From positions 1 to 64,000 of the forward strand of contig JAXGGA010005183.1 of NCBI GenBank assembly GCA_038373865.1: a stretch of DNA of 64,000 nt, written 5' to 3'. The notes beneath the pieces are model-generated. The model saw only the letters and a program-made list of their open reading frames with translations. It was not told the DNA's origin and searched no databases. Positions 22,708-34,081 of the stretch are shown one piece after another (the stretch's first letter is position 1; each line of letters starts with the position of its first letter). The translations under genes and the position numbers were made by a program. Source of the stretch: Uloborus plumipes. Lineage: Eukaryota > Arthropoda > Arachnida > Araneae > Uloboridae.

Positions 22708-23158
22708 TTAAAATTCCGTCCTTTCCCGGATGACAAGAAAAAGAGATTAACAATAACAATGACATAATAATGTCTTAGCGCATTGTTATTATTTAGCTCT
22801 ACTAACACGCGATGATAGGAACCATAATTCATACTTTGAACTTCGAATGCAGAAAAGTAAGCATCTGAAACATCATCATAAAAGCAATTTATTTTACTTT
22901 CCTCGCTAATATGAACTTGTAAAGGAAATTATTTTAAGTAGTCGATTAGGGGGAAAGCTGAGACATGCAAACACTTGTCATTTTATTTACACATGTTTCT
23001 TTTTTTTTTTTAAGTTGCTTACCTTGAGTTTCTTCAAAGAAATACATTTGTGCTGTATGAAGTTCGGTTGGTCACTCCATAAACTGCTACCGAAGTAAAT
23101 ACTACGTAGTTAGTCCCAAATAAAATATCAGTACACTAAAGCGAAACTTAACTTGATG
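22708..23158 (+). promoter_or_regulatory. Putative promoter and non-coding first exon of CRAL-TRIO gene 1
   Basis: About 450 bp clearly related to 40678-41096, upstream of the second gene copy. Shared blocks in the same order include GATTAACAATAAC, AAAAGCAATTTA, GACATGCAAACACTTGT and ACCTTGAGT. Both blocks end at a splice donor followed by a T run: GTAAGT at 23159 here, GTACGT at 41097 in the other. The acceptor at 30124 would join it to the short UTR ahead of the ATG at 30186. The transcription start is not identified. Inference rests on conservation and matching donors. Confidence 0.5.
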
Positions 23159-24060
23159 GTAAGTTTTTTTCTTTTTTTTTTAATTTCGGAATTTGTATTT
23201 GATTTTTCTTGACTTTCAAGCTACATGAAGTTGGGTTCTTATTGGTATTGCTATAATAATAATACTATTTGTTTAATTTTTATCACTTTGTTTTACATTT
23301 CTATATATTTTTATTTAAAAGCATATAATTTTGCGAAGCTATTTTAAGAGAAATATTATACAGTAAATATAGTACTCTCTTGATTTCTGTTAACTTTGCC
23401 AAAGAGAATTTATCTAGTCCATTGACAATAACATTTAATCCAACGAATGGTATTTTTCTTTTTTTTTTTCTTTCCTTTTTTATACAATCAAAACTGCTTA
23501 TTGCTTTTTAATCCTCCTTGGCCTCTATTCGTTTTGCGATGGATTATTGAAGAGTTATATAAAATAAGAAAGTATAAATCAGCAAACCTATGTAAGTCAG
23601 TATGCTATTTTCGCACGAAAGGTTTAGAATTTCAGATTATATCAGGTATAAAAAATCGGAATTTCTTAAGAATCTCATTTACTCCTATCTCATTTTTACA
23701 GGACTGTAATTAGCGCGGACATTAACTAAAAGAGCAATTCACATTATGTAGTAAATTCGATGGTGAAAGTATGCTTTTATATTTCAAGTTTTGATACCAA
23801 TCGAGTCAGCACACTTTTATGCGTAAGATGGAATTTCTTTGGAGCTTCTAAGCTTGAATAAAGCTTATAGGTATTTTACCTCAAATTCGGAAGGCTTTTT
23901 TCTTGTAAAATCATTAAGTACTTCTTTTCCTCTGTCTGTTGTTAGCGCTAGACATTTTTTCCCGCAAGTAACTATGGAACAGTATTTTATTTTGGTACTT
24001 TATTTATTTATTTATTTTATTTTTTGGACATTCTTGCATTTTTACAACGGTTTTTTAACT

Positions 24061-24389
24061 CACACATTTAAGGGAGCTTATCGCCATTATATACATGTAA
24101 AATGAAAACTTTTATTTCAAGTTTCCTTAATTGAAATCTCTACAAATTTATTAATTAAGTTCATTTTTTTACTTAATTTTTTTTTTCAAGTTTTTGAAGT
24201 GAGACTGCTCAAAAATCCCATGTTTTAAAAATAATAAAAATAGCTAACATGAACTGCTTTCTAATCTTCGCTGGTAGAAATCCATAACATCGCGTGTTGT
24301 TGTTGAGAAACACATTTAAGGGAGCTTATCGCCATTATATACATGTAAAATGAAGACTTTTATTTCAAGTTTCCTTAACTGAAATCTTA
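24061..24389 (+). repeat. Direct repeat, two copies of about 80 bp
   Basis: ACATTTAAGGGAGCTTATCG and the following sequence to TTGAAATCT/CTGAAATCT occur at about 24063-24140 and 24311-24388, 248 bp apart, with only a few differences. Confidence 0.75.
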
Positions 24390-25023
24390 TTATTCCCAGA
24401 TAATTGAAATGATAGTGAACTGCATCAATAATAGTTGAAATCGTCCCCCTCCCTGTTTTGCAGTACATTATTTTATTTAATTTTCTGAAATGTTAGCTGA
24501 TGTATGGAATATTAATTTAAATCTATAAAATCTGTGGATGATGGAGAAAAACCTGTTTACATATTTGAATTCAGAGCATCATTTTACGCTAAGATCAGGT
24601 ATTTTCTTCCTTCTAACAGTTTTTTTTTTTTTTTTTTTTGACCAGTGTTATTTTTATATTGAAAAGAAGTTGATGTTCAGAAAAAAAATTCAATTCTAAT
24701 CTATAACAAAATTATAAATAGTCTCTCATTTGTCTTTAAAATTCAGAAAATTTCTCTAGTTTGTGTAAAAGCAAACTGTGATCAAGAAAACTGTTTGTTA
24801 ATTTATTAGAAAAAGATAAAAACAAAATTTCCCATTCAAAAGCTGGACCGAAAAAGTGTTGACAGGTTTAATCAATTCAAGAGTAGCAACGAATTTGGTA
24901 CGGAGGGAGTATTTAAATTTTCGAAAAGTATTTCCCGATGAATCATTTACATACCCGAACGTGCATGTGAAGAAAAAATGAAACTTGATTTGAATTTCAT
25001 GAATCCCTGGCATGTCGGAAATA

Positions 25024-25510
25024 CAGTAGTCCCTCGCTTTATCGCTCTTGTCGAGACAAAAAAAAAAGAAAGAAAAAAAAAAAGGCACAACTTATCTAAA
25101 AACACGAAATAAAAAATGACAAACTAATTGATGAATAAAATAACGAAATGTGCACCTGCAAAAGGAGATAATTTTTTTTATTTACCACGATTTTCTTTAA
25201 AAAAAAAAAATTTCCATTTTTTCGCTTAAAATGAAATTAAAAAAAAAAAAAAATGGTTTAATACGAATTGAAAAATAGTTTAAACTGCAACAAATTAAAT
25301 GCATGAAAAACCTGCCAGCTATGTTTTTCGACTTAAAAAGGAAAAATTACTTGTTCTGAGAAATATGCCTCCTTTTTTTTTCTCCTGTGATATCAAATTA
25401 AAAGAATCATTTTTAAAAACATAAATATATTTTTTTTCGGGAGACAAAGGACAAGCGAGATATATCCGAACGGACGATATAACGGGTCGCAATATAAAGA
25501 GTGGTTACTG
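25024..25510. mobile_element. pogo/Tigger-like MITE
   Basis: The left end CAGTAGTCCCTCGCTTTATC has the Tigger-type CAGTAGTCCC terminus; the right end, reverse-complemented, is CAGTAACCACTCTTTATATT. Both are flanked by TA (25022-25023, 25511-25512). The interior is A-rich with CGATATAACG and GCGAGATATA pieces. About 490 bp, no coding sequence. Confidence 0.7.
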
Positions 25511-25609
25511 TACTATTTTTGTGAGTTCTTGTGTTATAGCAATTTCACGCATTTGAGCGAATTAAAGTCTTTATTTTTTATATGGGGTTGTCCTGTTCAT
25601 AAATAGTGC

Positions 25610-25795
25610 CATACTTTTTCAGTACTTTGACTTACCCTCCCTTTCCTTTGTCACAAAGTATCACACTTCCTCTTGACTCCTTTTCTCCCCTTGTCACATA
25701 TTAGCACGACACATTTTGTTATACAAAATGACTGATGTCACGCTTCTTGTTACCCCCTCCTTCCCCTTTATCACAAAATGTCAGAATTTCTAGAA
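25610..25795. repeat. Pyrimidine-rich repeat with TGTCACA units
   Basis: Repeated TGTCACA and ACAAAATG pieces separated by C/T-rich runs; looks like a diverged member of the repeat at 17036-17230 in the opposite sense. Confidence 0.3.
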
Positions 25796-27308
25796 TCCCC
25801 TCAGAGGCGGATACAAACATAGTTTTTGAGAGGTGTCCCAAATAGTAGAAAGTGCGTTCGCCCAATATAATTTTTTATTAAAAAAAGTTCTCATGAACCT
25901 CCTTTAAAATGTTTTTAAAGAGCCCTTTAAATAATCTACTTTAAAGTAAAGTAATGTTACGTATAAGTTTACTTCCAATGTGGGCGTAAAATATTTTCAA
26001 AAACATTTAAAGCCAATTCACTATTAAAAGTAGCATAATTTCACCAAAGTGGTACAATGATGTATGGTATTACTTATAAACATTGCCATAATGATTAAAG
26101 CAAGAGGTTATTACCAGTAGAATACTTTTTTCTATTAAAAAAATTAATGAACGAATCGTGATATTATGTAACCATTGAATTCGAAAGTCGCTACTTTTAT
26201 ATATTCTTTTACACTGACCACATACTACAGTATTACTCCCATAGCAAACCAAGTAATTTTTATTCAAATGTACTTTTTGTATGTGTGTAAGTTAAAAAGA
26301 AGAAAAAAAACTCACGTTATGAGGAAATTAAATTAAAACATAGTTAATGGAAAAGTTTGACCACTTTTACCTCTTTTGGAAAAGCCAAGGCCCTCTGCAA
26401 CCCCCCTAAAAGCTGCTCGACCCCTCTCCCTCTCAAACTGTGACATCATTTGAGGATAGCTTCACTGAAGCAAGGTGTCCCTACACAAGGTCTCTCCTAC
26501 CATGCTGTTGTACCAGTTACTGATACGATCTGTTTGTCGTAGGATTGGCATAAATGAGACCTATAATAGCAAAAAAAATGTTGTACTTTTTATTGAAATG
26601 ATGTCTAGGGATACACTGGCCTAAGGGTGATTCTCCAAAATCCTAACAGTATCATGTCTCTGAAGGACAAAACAAAAAATCATTTTACCTAGAAAGTTTT
26701 TTTATTTTTTTATTTGTCCGAAATACTTTTTTCGAAGTTATCCAATTCAAATTAAAATAATTCTTCATTTATTTTTTCCTACAAAAATTTTTAAATAACC
26801 CAAAAGTCACTCTTTTTGCAAGTCCCAACCTGTTTCTCAAATGTGCTTAAATTATTTTAAAATTTTACACGAATATTTTTTTAACAAGTTTAATTTGTAA
26901 TACTGGGTTATGCACATTTAAGAGTGTAAGATAGTATTGTTTTAGTTCATTTTTCTAATTAAATACACAAGGTGCATCATTTTAAAGTTTGTCCCAAGGT
27001 TTGCATGTCAGTATCCTGGCCTAGAAATAAGTTCAATTATTAAAGGCAAAACTTATTAATTTTGAATCTGCAGTACTACAGCAATGTTTTTTCTCATTAC
27101 TTCTTTGGATTCCTTGGGTATTTTGTTGATATGATTTGCCTGCTGTTTTCATTACGATTTCGAAGTTCAAAATTGAGGTGTGTAACATTTTTAATGTCAG
27201 TATCCTGGACACCATTTCTGTTTTTAATAAAATAAAAATAATAATTTTACTTGTACTGTGTAATTGAATTAAGAGGTTAGATGAGAAAAATAACATTCTT
27301 TCCCTTAA

Positions 27309-29083
27309 CCCATTAATGCCTAGCGTCCCTTTTTAGGGACGGTCCAAAAAGTGGGTCTGAATTTTCCAAAAATGAACATTTCAAAAAAATAATTGTGGTC
27401 AATTATTACTTTGGTATTGTTTCAATTCATTATTAACAGATTGCAGCACGCAACCATTGTAAAGTGTGTTCTGTAGCCGTTTTATTATGATCTTTATCAA
27501 GAATTGCATCGTCCACAATCTCAAGAACAAAAAGCTAAGTTTTTACAATTATTAACAAGTAAATCTATCTGTGCTTGATATATGTGCTACTTTGATAGAT
27601 GTTTTAGTTTAACTTTTTTTTCAATTTCGTAAATTTTAATTTTTTTATGGATTTTATAGCAATTTAAGAACGTCCCTAAAAAGGGACGCTAGGCACCAAA
27701 GGCTGCATTGTTTAACCGTGGCTAATTTCCTTCTTAGAATCTATAATTTATCTCAAAAGAAGTTAGTAAATGTTTTTAGACTAAAAAATAGATCATATTT
27801 TTTATTTAAAAAGTCTAATTAATTAAACTAATTAATATATAAGTTTAATTAAAATTTTCTTAAATATTTTATCATTTATTATTATTATTATTATTATTAT
27901 TTGAAATTACGAAAAATACTCAAATTGTCTAAGAAAGCTATTTCAAAAATGTAATTCTTTAAAACACTAATTATTTGTTGCATTTAATTACTTTTTCATA
28001 ATGCATTTAGGTGTTTTTTATTGTTTAGTCTGACTGTTGAAGAAGCCCTAAGCTGTTTCAGAAGCTTAGCACTTCACCTTGATGAAGAATTCAAGGATTG
28101 CATATGCGTTTTTTGTTTGGGAAGGGGAGGGGCAGTGGTTGCAGATTTAATTTCAGAATTCCCTGAGCATGGCAATTTTGATCTCTACTGTGACAATTTA
28201 TTTACTTCCCTTGCGCTCCTACTTGATAATTTGTCTCAGAAAGGTTTTGTGCAAGAATCGGATTGAGAAATGCCTATTAGCTAAAAAAGTAACGTTGTTA
28301 AAAAAAGAAAAGAGAGGAAGTTTTGAAAAAAAGTCGATGACAGGTAAAATTATATTACGTTGGTTCGGTGGAATAATACCAATGTCGTAACTATTGCATC
28401 CAATTTTCGTGGAGTTTAATCCTATAGCAAAGGCTAAGAGACTGTTCAATAGCAAAAAGAATGTAATTAAAATTGATGAACCAAATACGGTTGCTCAGTA
28501 CAATCGTTGCATGGGGGGAACAGATCCCATACATCAAAATATTTGGGAGTTACTGATTTTTGATCCAATCTAAAAATTTTTGGTTGCCGCTCTTCATTTT
28601 TATTTTAGAAGCCGCTGTACAGAATGCATTGGAGCTCAAAAGTACCGGATTGAAATAGGTTTTTTGGGGAAAGTTGTTTTTTGCTTTAAATAAGACTCGG
28701 GTAAGATGTGCCCATTGAAGTAAAAAAGCTTATCGGAAATGCAGCAAATGCAATGTAGGTTTGTACAACAAATGTTTTGCTGACTTTCATACTCAACAAC
28801 ACCAATATTTCCTTCTTCTCTGAATCTACTTCCCAGTTTATGTTAATTTCTGCTTTTATTTCTTCTTATAAAATGTCTTTTTTATCGAACCCAGAAAAAA
28901 AATTTGGTAAAAAAAGTATGTACCCTCTGGTGCCTAGCGTCCCTTTTTAGGGACGATTTTTCTTTTTTAAATAAAAAAATAGTTTTTACATAATATTTTT
29001 TAAATTATTTTTCCTGTCCATTAAACACCATTTGTAACCAGTATACAAAATATCTTTGAAAAAAAATGTCAGGCATTAATGGG
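27309..29083 (+). mobile_element. piggyBac transposon, internally deleted
   Basis: Inverted ends CCCATTAATGCC / GGCATTAATGGG flanked by TTAA at 27305-27308 and 29084-29087. It encodes the C-terminal half of a piggyBac transposase (28021-28823). A palindromic motif around GCGTCCCTTTTTAGGGACG occurs three times: near 27323 and 28930 in the same orientation, and near 27670 inverted; TGCCTAGCGTCCC also links the terminus to this motif. Confidence 0.92.
28021..28823 (+). pseudogene. piggyBac transposase C-terminal half, frameshifted
   Basis: The first frame (28021-28266) carries GRGGAVVADLISEFPEHG and then DLYCDNLFTSLALLLDNL, the block with the second catalytic Asp. After a shift, reading continues through IEKCLL, RWFGG and YNRCMGGTDPIHQN, the block containing the third catalytic Asp. 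A further stop and shift follow. The C-terminal Cys-rich zinc-binding end is visible as YRKCSKCNVGLYNKCFADFH before a stop at 28821. The N-terminal half, with the first catalytic Asp, is missing. With at least three breaks this copy cannot be active. Confidence 0.85.
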
Positions 29084-30185
29084 TTAAATATATTTCTGGG
29101 CCCAGTCAGTAAGCCTTCAATGAAGAAAATGTCAGTATCCTGGCGCAAAAAGAAAAAAAAAAAATGCCGATCTCCTGGCATTATTTTTAAAGCACTGGTA
29201 ATAAATACATCTAGTAGAGTAGAAGGATTTATTTCCAAAACATTAGTTTGAAAACAAAGATTATGATTAAAAAAAAGCTAAAATTGGCAAACGATAAATA
29301 GAAAAATGTAGCAGACGAATAATTCTGTTACTTTTAGTTATTTATTTGTTGTTGTTCACATGAATCTTTTAAAAGTAGATCTTTCGGTTATAAAATTTTT
29401 AACTTTAACTTTACACGAATAGGTAAGTGAATTTACTATATATTTCTGAGGTAGAAAATCTAAAGGACCACTTTTCAGAATTAAGTAAATTTGAGCCTAG
29501 AAATAAGCAGTTTTTTTTTTAAGGTTACTGTAAAACTATTTCACAGATAATGAGGAGGTAACTTTTTTGTATAAATATAATCACAGTGTGTTTGGCTAGC
29601 TTAAAGAAAATTATACCTATAGAAGTATATATATATATTACTAAATAACTGCTCTTTATCCAGAGTGTAAGTTATTCTGAGTGAACAATATGGAACAACC
29701 TATGTAAAGGGACTGGGATTTAAAGAAATGCCTCCGCTTTTATCGGTGTCCGTTAAGTGAGGTTTTAAATAGATTTTGTTTGGTCAAGCAATAACATTTT
29801 TTTAAATTTTAAAATATGTTTTGATTCATACAATTTCTTTATTATTGTTGAAAAATTTTTGATAACCAGATGATAAAAATTGTTTTGTTATTCTCTTAGC
29901 GCTTCTTGTCAAAAATTTGACCGTTTTTAGGGGTGTAACACACTTAATGTGAGTTCCCTCTGTTTTTCTCTGAATAAGTTCCTAGCAAAAAGTAAGTACA
30001 ATTATAAAAAAAAAGCATTTTTATTTTTATAGAATTTGTGTTGGAAAATGTCAGGTTTTTGGCGAATTACCCCTAAATGCTCATATCGCTGTACAATTCT
30101 TCATATGTTTTTTTTTTCTTTTAGAAATTTTGATGATTATTGCATCTATACAAGAAAATATAAAATAGGATCCTCCAAACAAGCC

Positions 30186-30345
30186 ATGGATACAACGAAA
30201 GTTATCACTGTAGGCAGCAAATCTTATCGTCCACTGCTGGATGAACACTTAACACCAGAAGATATCGAGAAGGCTCGTGTAGAATTAAATGAAACAGAAT
30301 CTAGCAGAGCAGAAGCCCTGAAGAAAGTAAAAGAAAGGCTAAAAG
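30186..30345 (+). CDS. CRAL-TRIO gene 1, coding exon 1
   Basis: Starts MDTTKVITVGSKSYRPLLDE and ends in phase 1 at AAA G before GTAAAT. The ATG has an A three bases upstream replaced by a C-rich GCC context and matches copy 2 exactly in position. The upstream acceptor at 30123-30124 follows a long T run. Confidence 0.9.
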
Positions 30346-33300
30346 GTAAATATTTTTTTAAAAATATATTTCTTGCAGGGGCACGGAGTTGAGGGAAAAA
30401 TCACAGACTCCGATCCCGACTCCTCTTCTCCGAAAATTTTAAACTTTCAACTCCCGACCATGACCCCTTTATCCCAAAATCAATCCGACTTCAACTCCGT
30501 AACCCTGATTCCGAATGCATTGTTTAATTCGCGCAATATGGAAATGAGATCCCAGGAAATGAGAAACAACTGCAGTGGCCGTCGCTTATAAGAATCAGGT
30601 TTGTCCTAAGCAGTTCAATTCAATAAAGTGGCTGATTCAGTAAAGCGGCTGATTCATTGAATCTAGAATTTGTTCTGTTTTTAGTGATTTGATTCATTAA
30701 AGCGGCTGATTCAATTACCAGTGATTCAACTGTCGTTCACTGTATACAATAGTCTCCAAATCATTTTCTAATACGGTATTTTTAATTTAATCTATATCTA
30801 ATATATAGAGTCTTAGGGACATTTCTTGAGCTTATGTTTTTTAGAGAGTAAGTTGCGTAATCAAAAATAAAACACCTGAAAATATTTGTTGTGAAAGAGG
30901 AAAAATTGGAAAAATCAAAAGAAAAAATGGAAAAAAATCAAAACTAGATATCAAGCTTTGTTACTTTCTACAGCAATAATTTATTAATTAAAATGGTTCA
31001 CACACAATCAGACGTCAAATGAAATAAATCAAAGTTGGGGAAGGGAAATTAGCTGCGTTATATTTTCTGATGACTGGTATGCCTACAGAGTGGTGTAAAG
31101 GGAAAAGCCCTTGGCCTCTCACGTCCAAAGGCGTAGGATCAAAACTGACTCCAGTCGGTGGATTTTTAAAATGCAAAAAATCGACAGCGTCCATGTCATA
31201 TGATTATGCACCATGTTAAAGATCCCTCGAGTACTCATTTGGCACATGAGTAACTCTTGGAAAAATTAGAATCCTAGTGCAGTTCGCATCGAATAAAGCC
31301 GAGTTGCCTCCATCTATAGTGAGGAAGCTGGGCGTCAAAATTCTCTTGGCAATTACCTTCTCCGATAGTGGTGCCCCATGAAAGAACGATTGCCGTTTTC
31401 TGGGAGTGCACCAGGTCTGCAAATGGTTAGCAGCCAATACGCAGCCCTGTTTAGAACAAACAAACATGATGACTAGTATATTTACATGAGCATCAGCTGC
31501 AACGATCTGAGGACTCTTAAAGTTAGGAAGGTAAAGAAGTATATTAATAAGTTGCTTATTGTTTTTGAGAAAAAAATCCTGAATTTTGTCCATAGTGTAA
31601 CCTAGAAATTGAACCTTATTTGTATTTTTTAAAACTGAAGTAATTTATTGTATTAAAACTCCATTTGATAAATTACAAAATTTGCTATTTTTCACAGGTG
31701 ATGCCAGTTATACATATAGAACTGATGATGACTTTATTATTGCTTTCCTCCGTACAAGAAAATTCAATTGTGAAAAAACTTTTAAGATGATGAAAAACTA
31801 CGTGAAATTCAGAGAAGAAATTCCAAGTTTCTTCCCTAATCCAACTGCCATTGAGAAGATATTGCGAACTAACATTATCAGCTTTCTTCCACACCGTGAT
31901 CATCAGGGACGAGCGATCCATGTAGCCAAAATAGGTATAACTTTACTTTATCTCTGAGTTATGCATAATATCTAAACTGTTTTTTTTACACAACTTATTG
32001 ATGTTAATTTCTGCCGCGAGCATGTCCGGCAAAAAACAGAAAAGTTTCCCGCCAAGAGCCAGTTACTTTCCTGAAATTAACCTCAAGCATTTCTTCAGAA
32101 TTCAGAGATATTCTCAACAAAATACAGTTAAAAGTGTAGAATAAGTCAGAGCTCTTTAAAAAATAAAAGATTTGTTCATAGTAAAAGGCATAAACCTTAC
32201 TGATTTGTCAGGTACGTTCCTAAAGCATTCATCAAATATGGCTGAAGGTAAAGCAGCATTGCAAGCAAATACCGAATAATTTGCTCTCGGAACGCCGCTG
32301 GAAAGAAATGCTTGGCGCTTCGGAATTTTCTCAGTATAACCCTGTTAGAGACATTTCGAGAGAAAGCTAGAAATATTTATATGAGATTTTGAGTATCAAA
32401 ACCTGAGCAATACATGGATTTGCAAGAATTTTTTCCTCTCTCTTAATTTGATTATGTTTTTGGCTGTTACTATCAGGCTATATAAGGGCGATTTTCCATA
32501 AACTCGTCATTTATCATACGGAATCTGTCCGGCATGTTTTTTTTTAAATGTTCGTATAATACTATTGCTCTAGAAATGAAATCTGAAAACTAAAAAAAAG
32601 TAAGAACTGTGTATTTTCACTAGCGTAATATTTGCAAAACAGCATAATTTGTTACGAAACTATTCATACATGTAGACACAAATCATAGACATAATAAATA
32701 ATATGGTTCACAATTAAACAAATTAACATTCATAAAATCACTTACCAGAGGACTGTTTTCGCAGCGACCACGGTGCATACTTTCATCACAAATGGGGCTC
32801 TGAAACTAAACAAAGTGGCAGTTCTCAGCACAATTTCGACAAATTCACACTGATTATGTTAAACCTCATGCCAAAAAACATTTGCAAGAATAATAGATGT
32901 TTTTTATTGCAGCTTTGAATTTGTGGAAATGGTTTGAAAAACTCCGGACAAAACTTACATGGCAATATTAAGTTTTAGAAATATGGTAATTAAACCTTGT
33001 TTCATAAAAAAAAATATATAGTTGCGTTATTCTATTTTAAGATAAAAATTGCAAACATTTATATAGGGGAATGTGGGACAAAGTGAAATAGCGGGGCAAA
33101 GCTAAAACTGCATAAAACTCCATGGAATGTGTGTAAAGAGCAAAAATGGAATTTAATAGTTCTTTAAAGGGAAATCTTGCGTGTTGCAGTGGATACCCGC
33201 ACATGTGGGTATCGAGGGAAATGAGTGCGCGGACGCCCTGGCCAAAGAGGCACGTAGTCTTAACCAACCTCTCTCCACCATCACACTTGCAGATGCGAAT

Positions 33301-33990
33301 GCAGTGGCAAGATGCAGAATTTTAAACCAGGCCTTAAAGAAACCATTGATAACCGACTTCGACGTTCCTAGAAATATTACAACCACAATCGCCCGTCTCA
33401 GAACAGAACATTATAAAGGAATGAAAATGTTTCCTGACGGGACAAGGACTTATCCTTTCTGCAGGAACTGCCCAGACACCCAACTCACACCAAGACACAT
33501 CTTCGAATGCCCAAGCATTACTGCAGAGATCTTGAAACTCGGTTTGCTACCAGATAGAGATCTCCTGCAAGAGACCCTCTACAGTCCTGAGGCACCGAAG
33601 TTAGCGGCTACGGTCCTTCGGACCTTCGACAATATTTAGCACAATCCGTAGACACGACATCATCACACGACATCATCAATAGTTCTTTAGAGTGAGAAAG
33701 AAACACTTCAAATAATTACACCCCTAGTTTGTCACGAATCAATGAAAAAAAAAAAAATGTTTTGCAATGATTCATCTTCTAAACATTCAATTTTAACATC
33801 ATTCAGTGTATTACTTACTAAATATCGCTATCCGATTGCATCGGGGTTAGAAACTAATCTGGAGAACGTTGTATTCAAGTGCTTCTTTGCATAACTAAAA
33901 AGGATTATGTTATTTTTAATATGCTTTTATTAGTTTCACATGTGGGTTTGCTTGTATGTATGCATGTATGTATGTATGTATGTATGTATG

Positions 33991-34024
<34 letters not shown>

Positions 34025-34050
34025 TGTATGTATGTATGTATGTATGTATG

Positions 34051-34081
<31 letters not shown>

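Larger units (their letters stand above)
26625..30072. mobile_element. DNA transposon with 4-bp TSD and repeated ATGTCAGTATCCTGGC motif, interrupted by piggyBac
   Basis: Ends GGGTGATTCTCC (left) and GGGTAATTCGCC (right, reverse complement) match at 10 of 12 bases and are flanked by CTAA (26621-26624, 30073-30076). The motif ATGTCAGTATCCTGG occurs at 27005, 27194 and 29129, with diverged copies at 29164 and at 30048, the last abutting the right terminus. A piggyBac copy (27309-29083) sits between the second and third copies. Without it the element is about 1.67 kb. It lies in the presumed 5-prime UTR intron of gene 1, ending about 50 bp before the acceptor. Confidence 0.65.
33060..33870. repeat. 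Dispersed repeat interrupted by a LINE
   Basis: Sequence after 33690 (TTAGAGTGAGAAAGAAACAC, then TTTGTCACGAATCAATG) is homologous to 48733-48850. Together with GGGGAATGTGGGACAAAGTG at 33066 it forms the flanks of the LINE fragment at 33170-33677. Confidence 0.5.

Noticed and set aside
32487..33060. Possible further 4-bp-TSD element starting GGGCGATTTTCCA, with CTGTCCGGCATG and CTCCGGACAAAA pieces
   Set aside because: I found no inverted right end or matching flank; related CATGTCCGGCA at 32019 lies outside the supposed left end.
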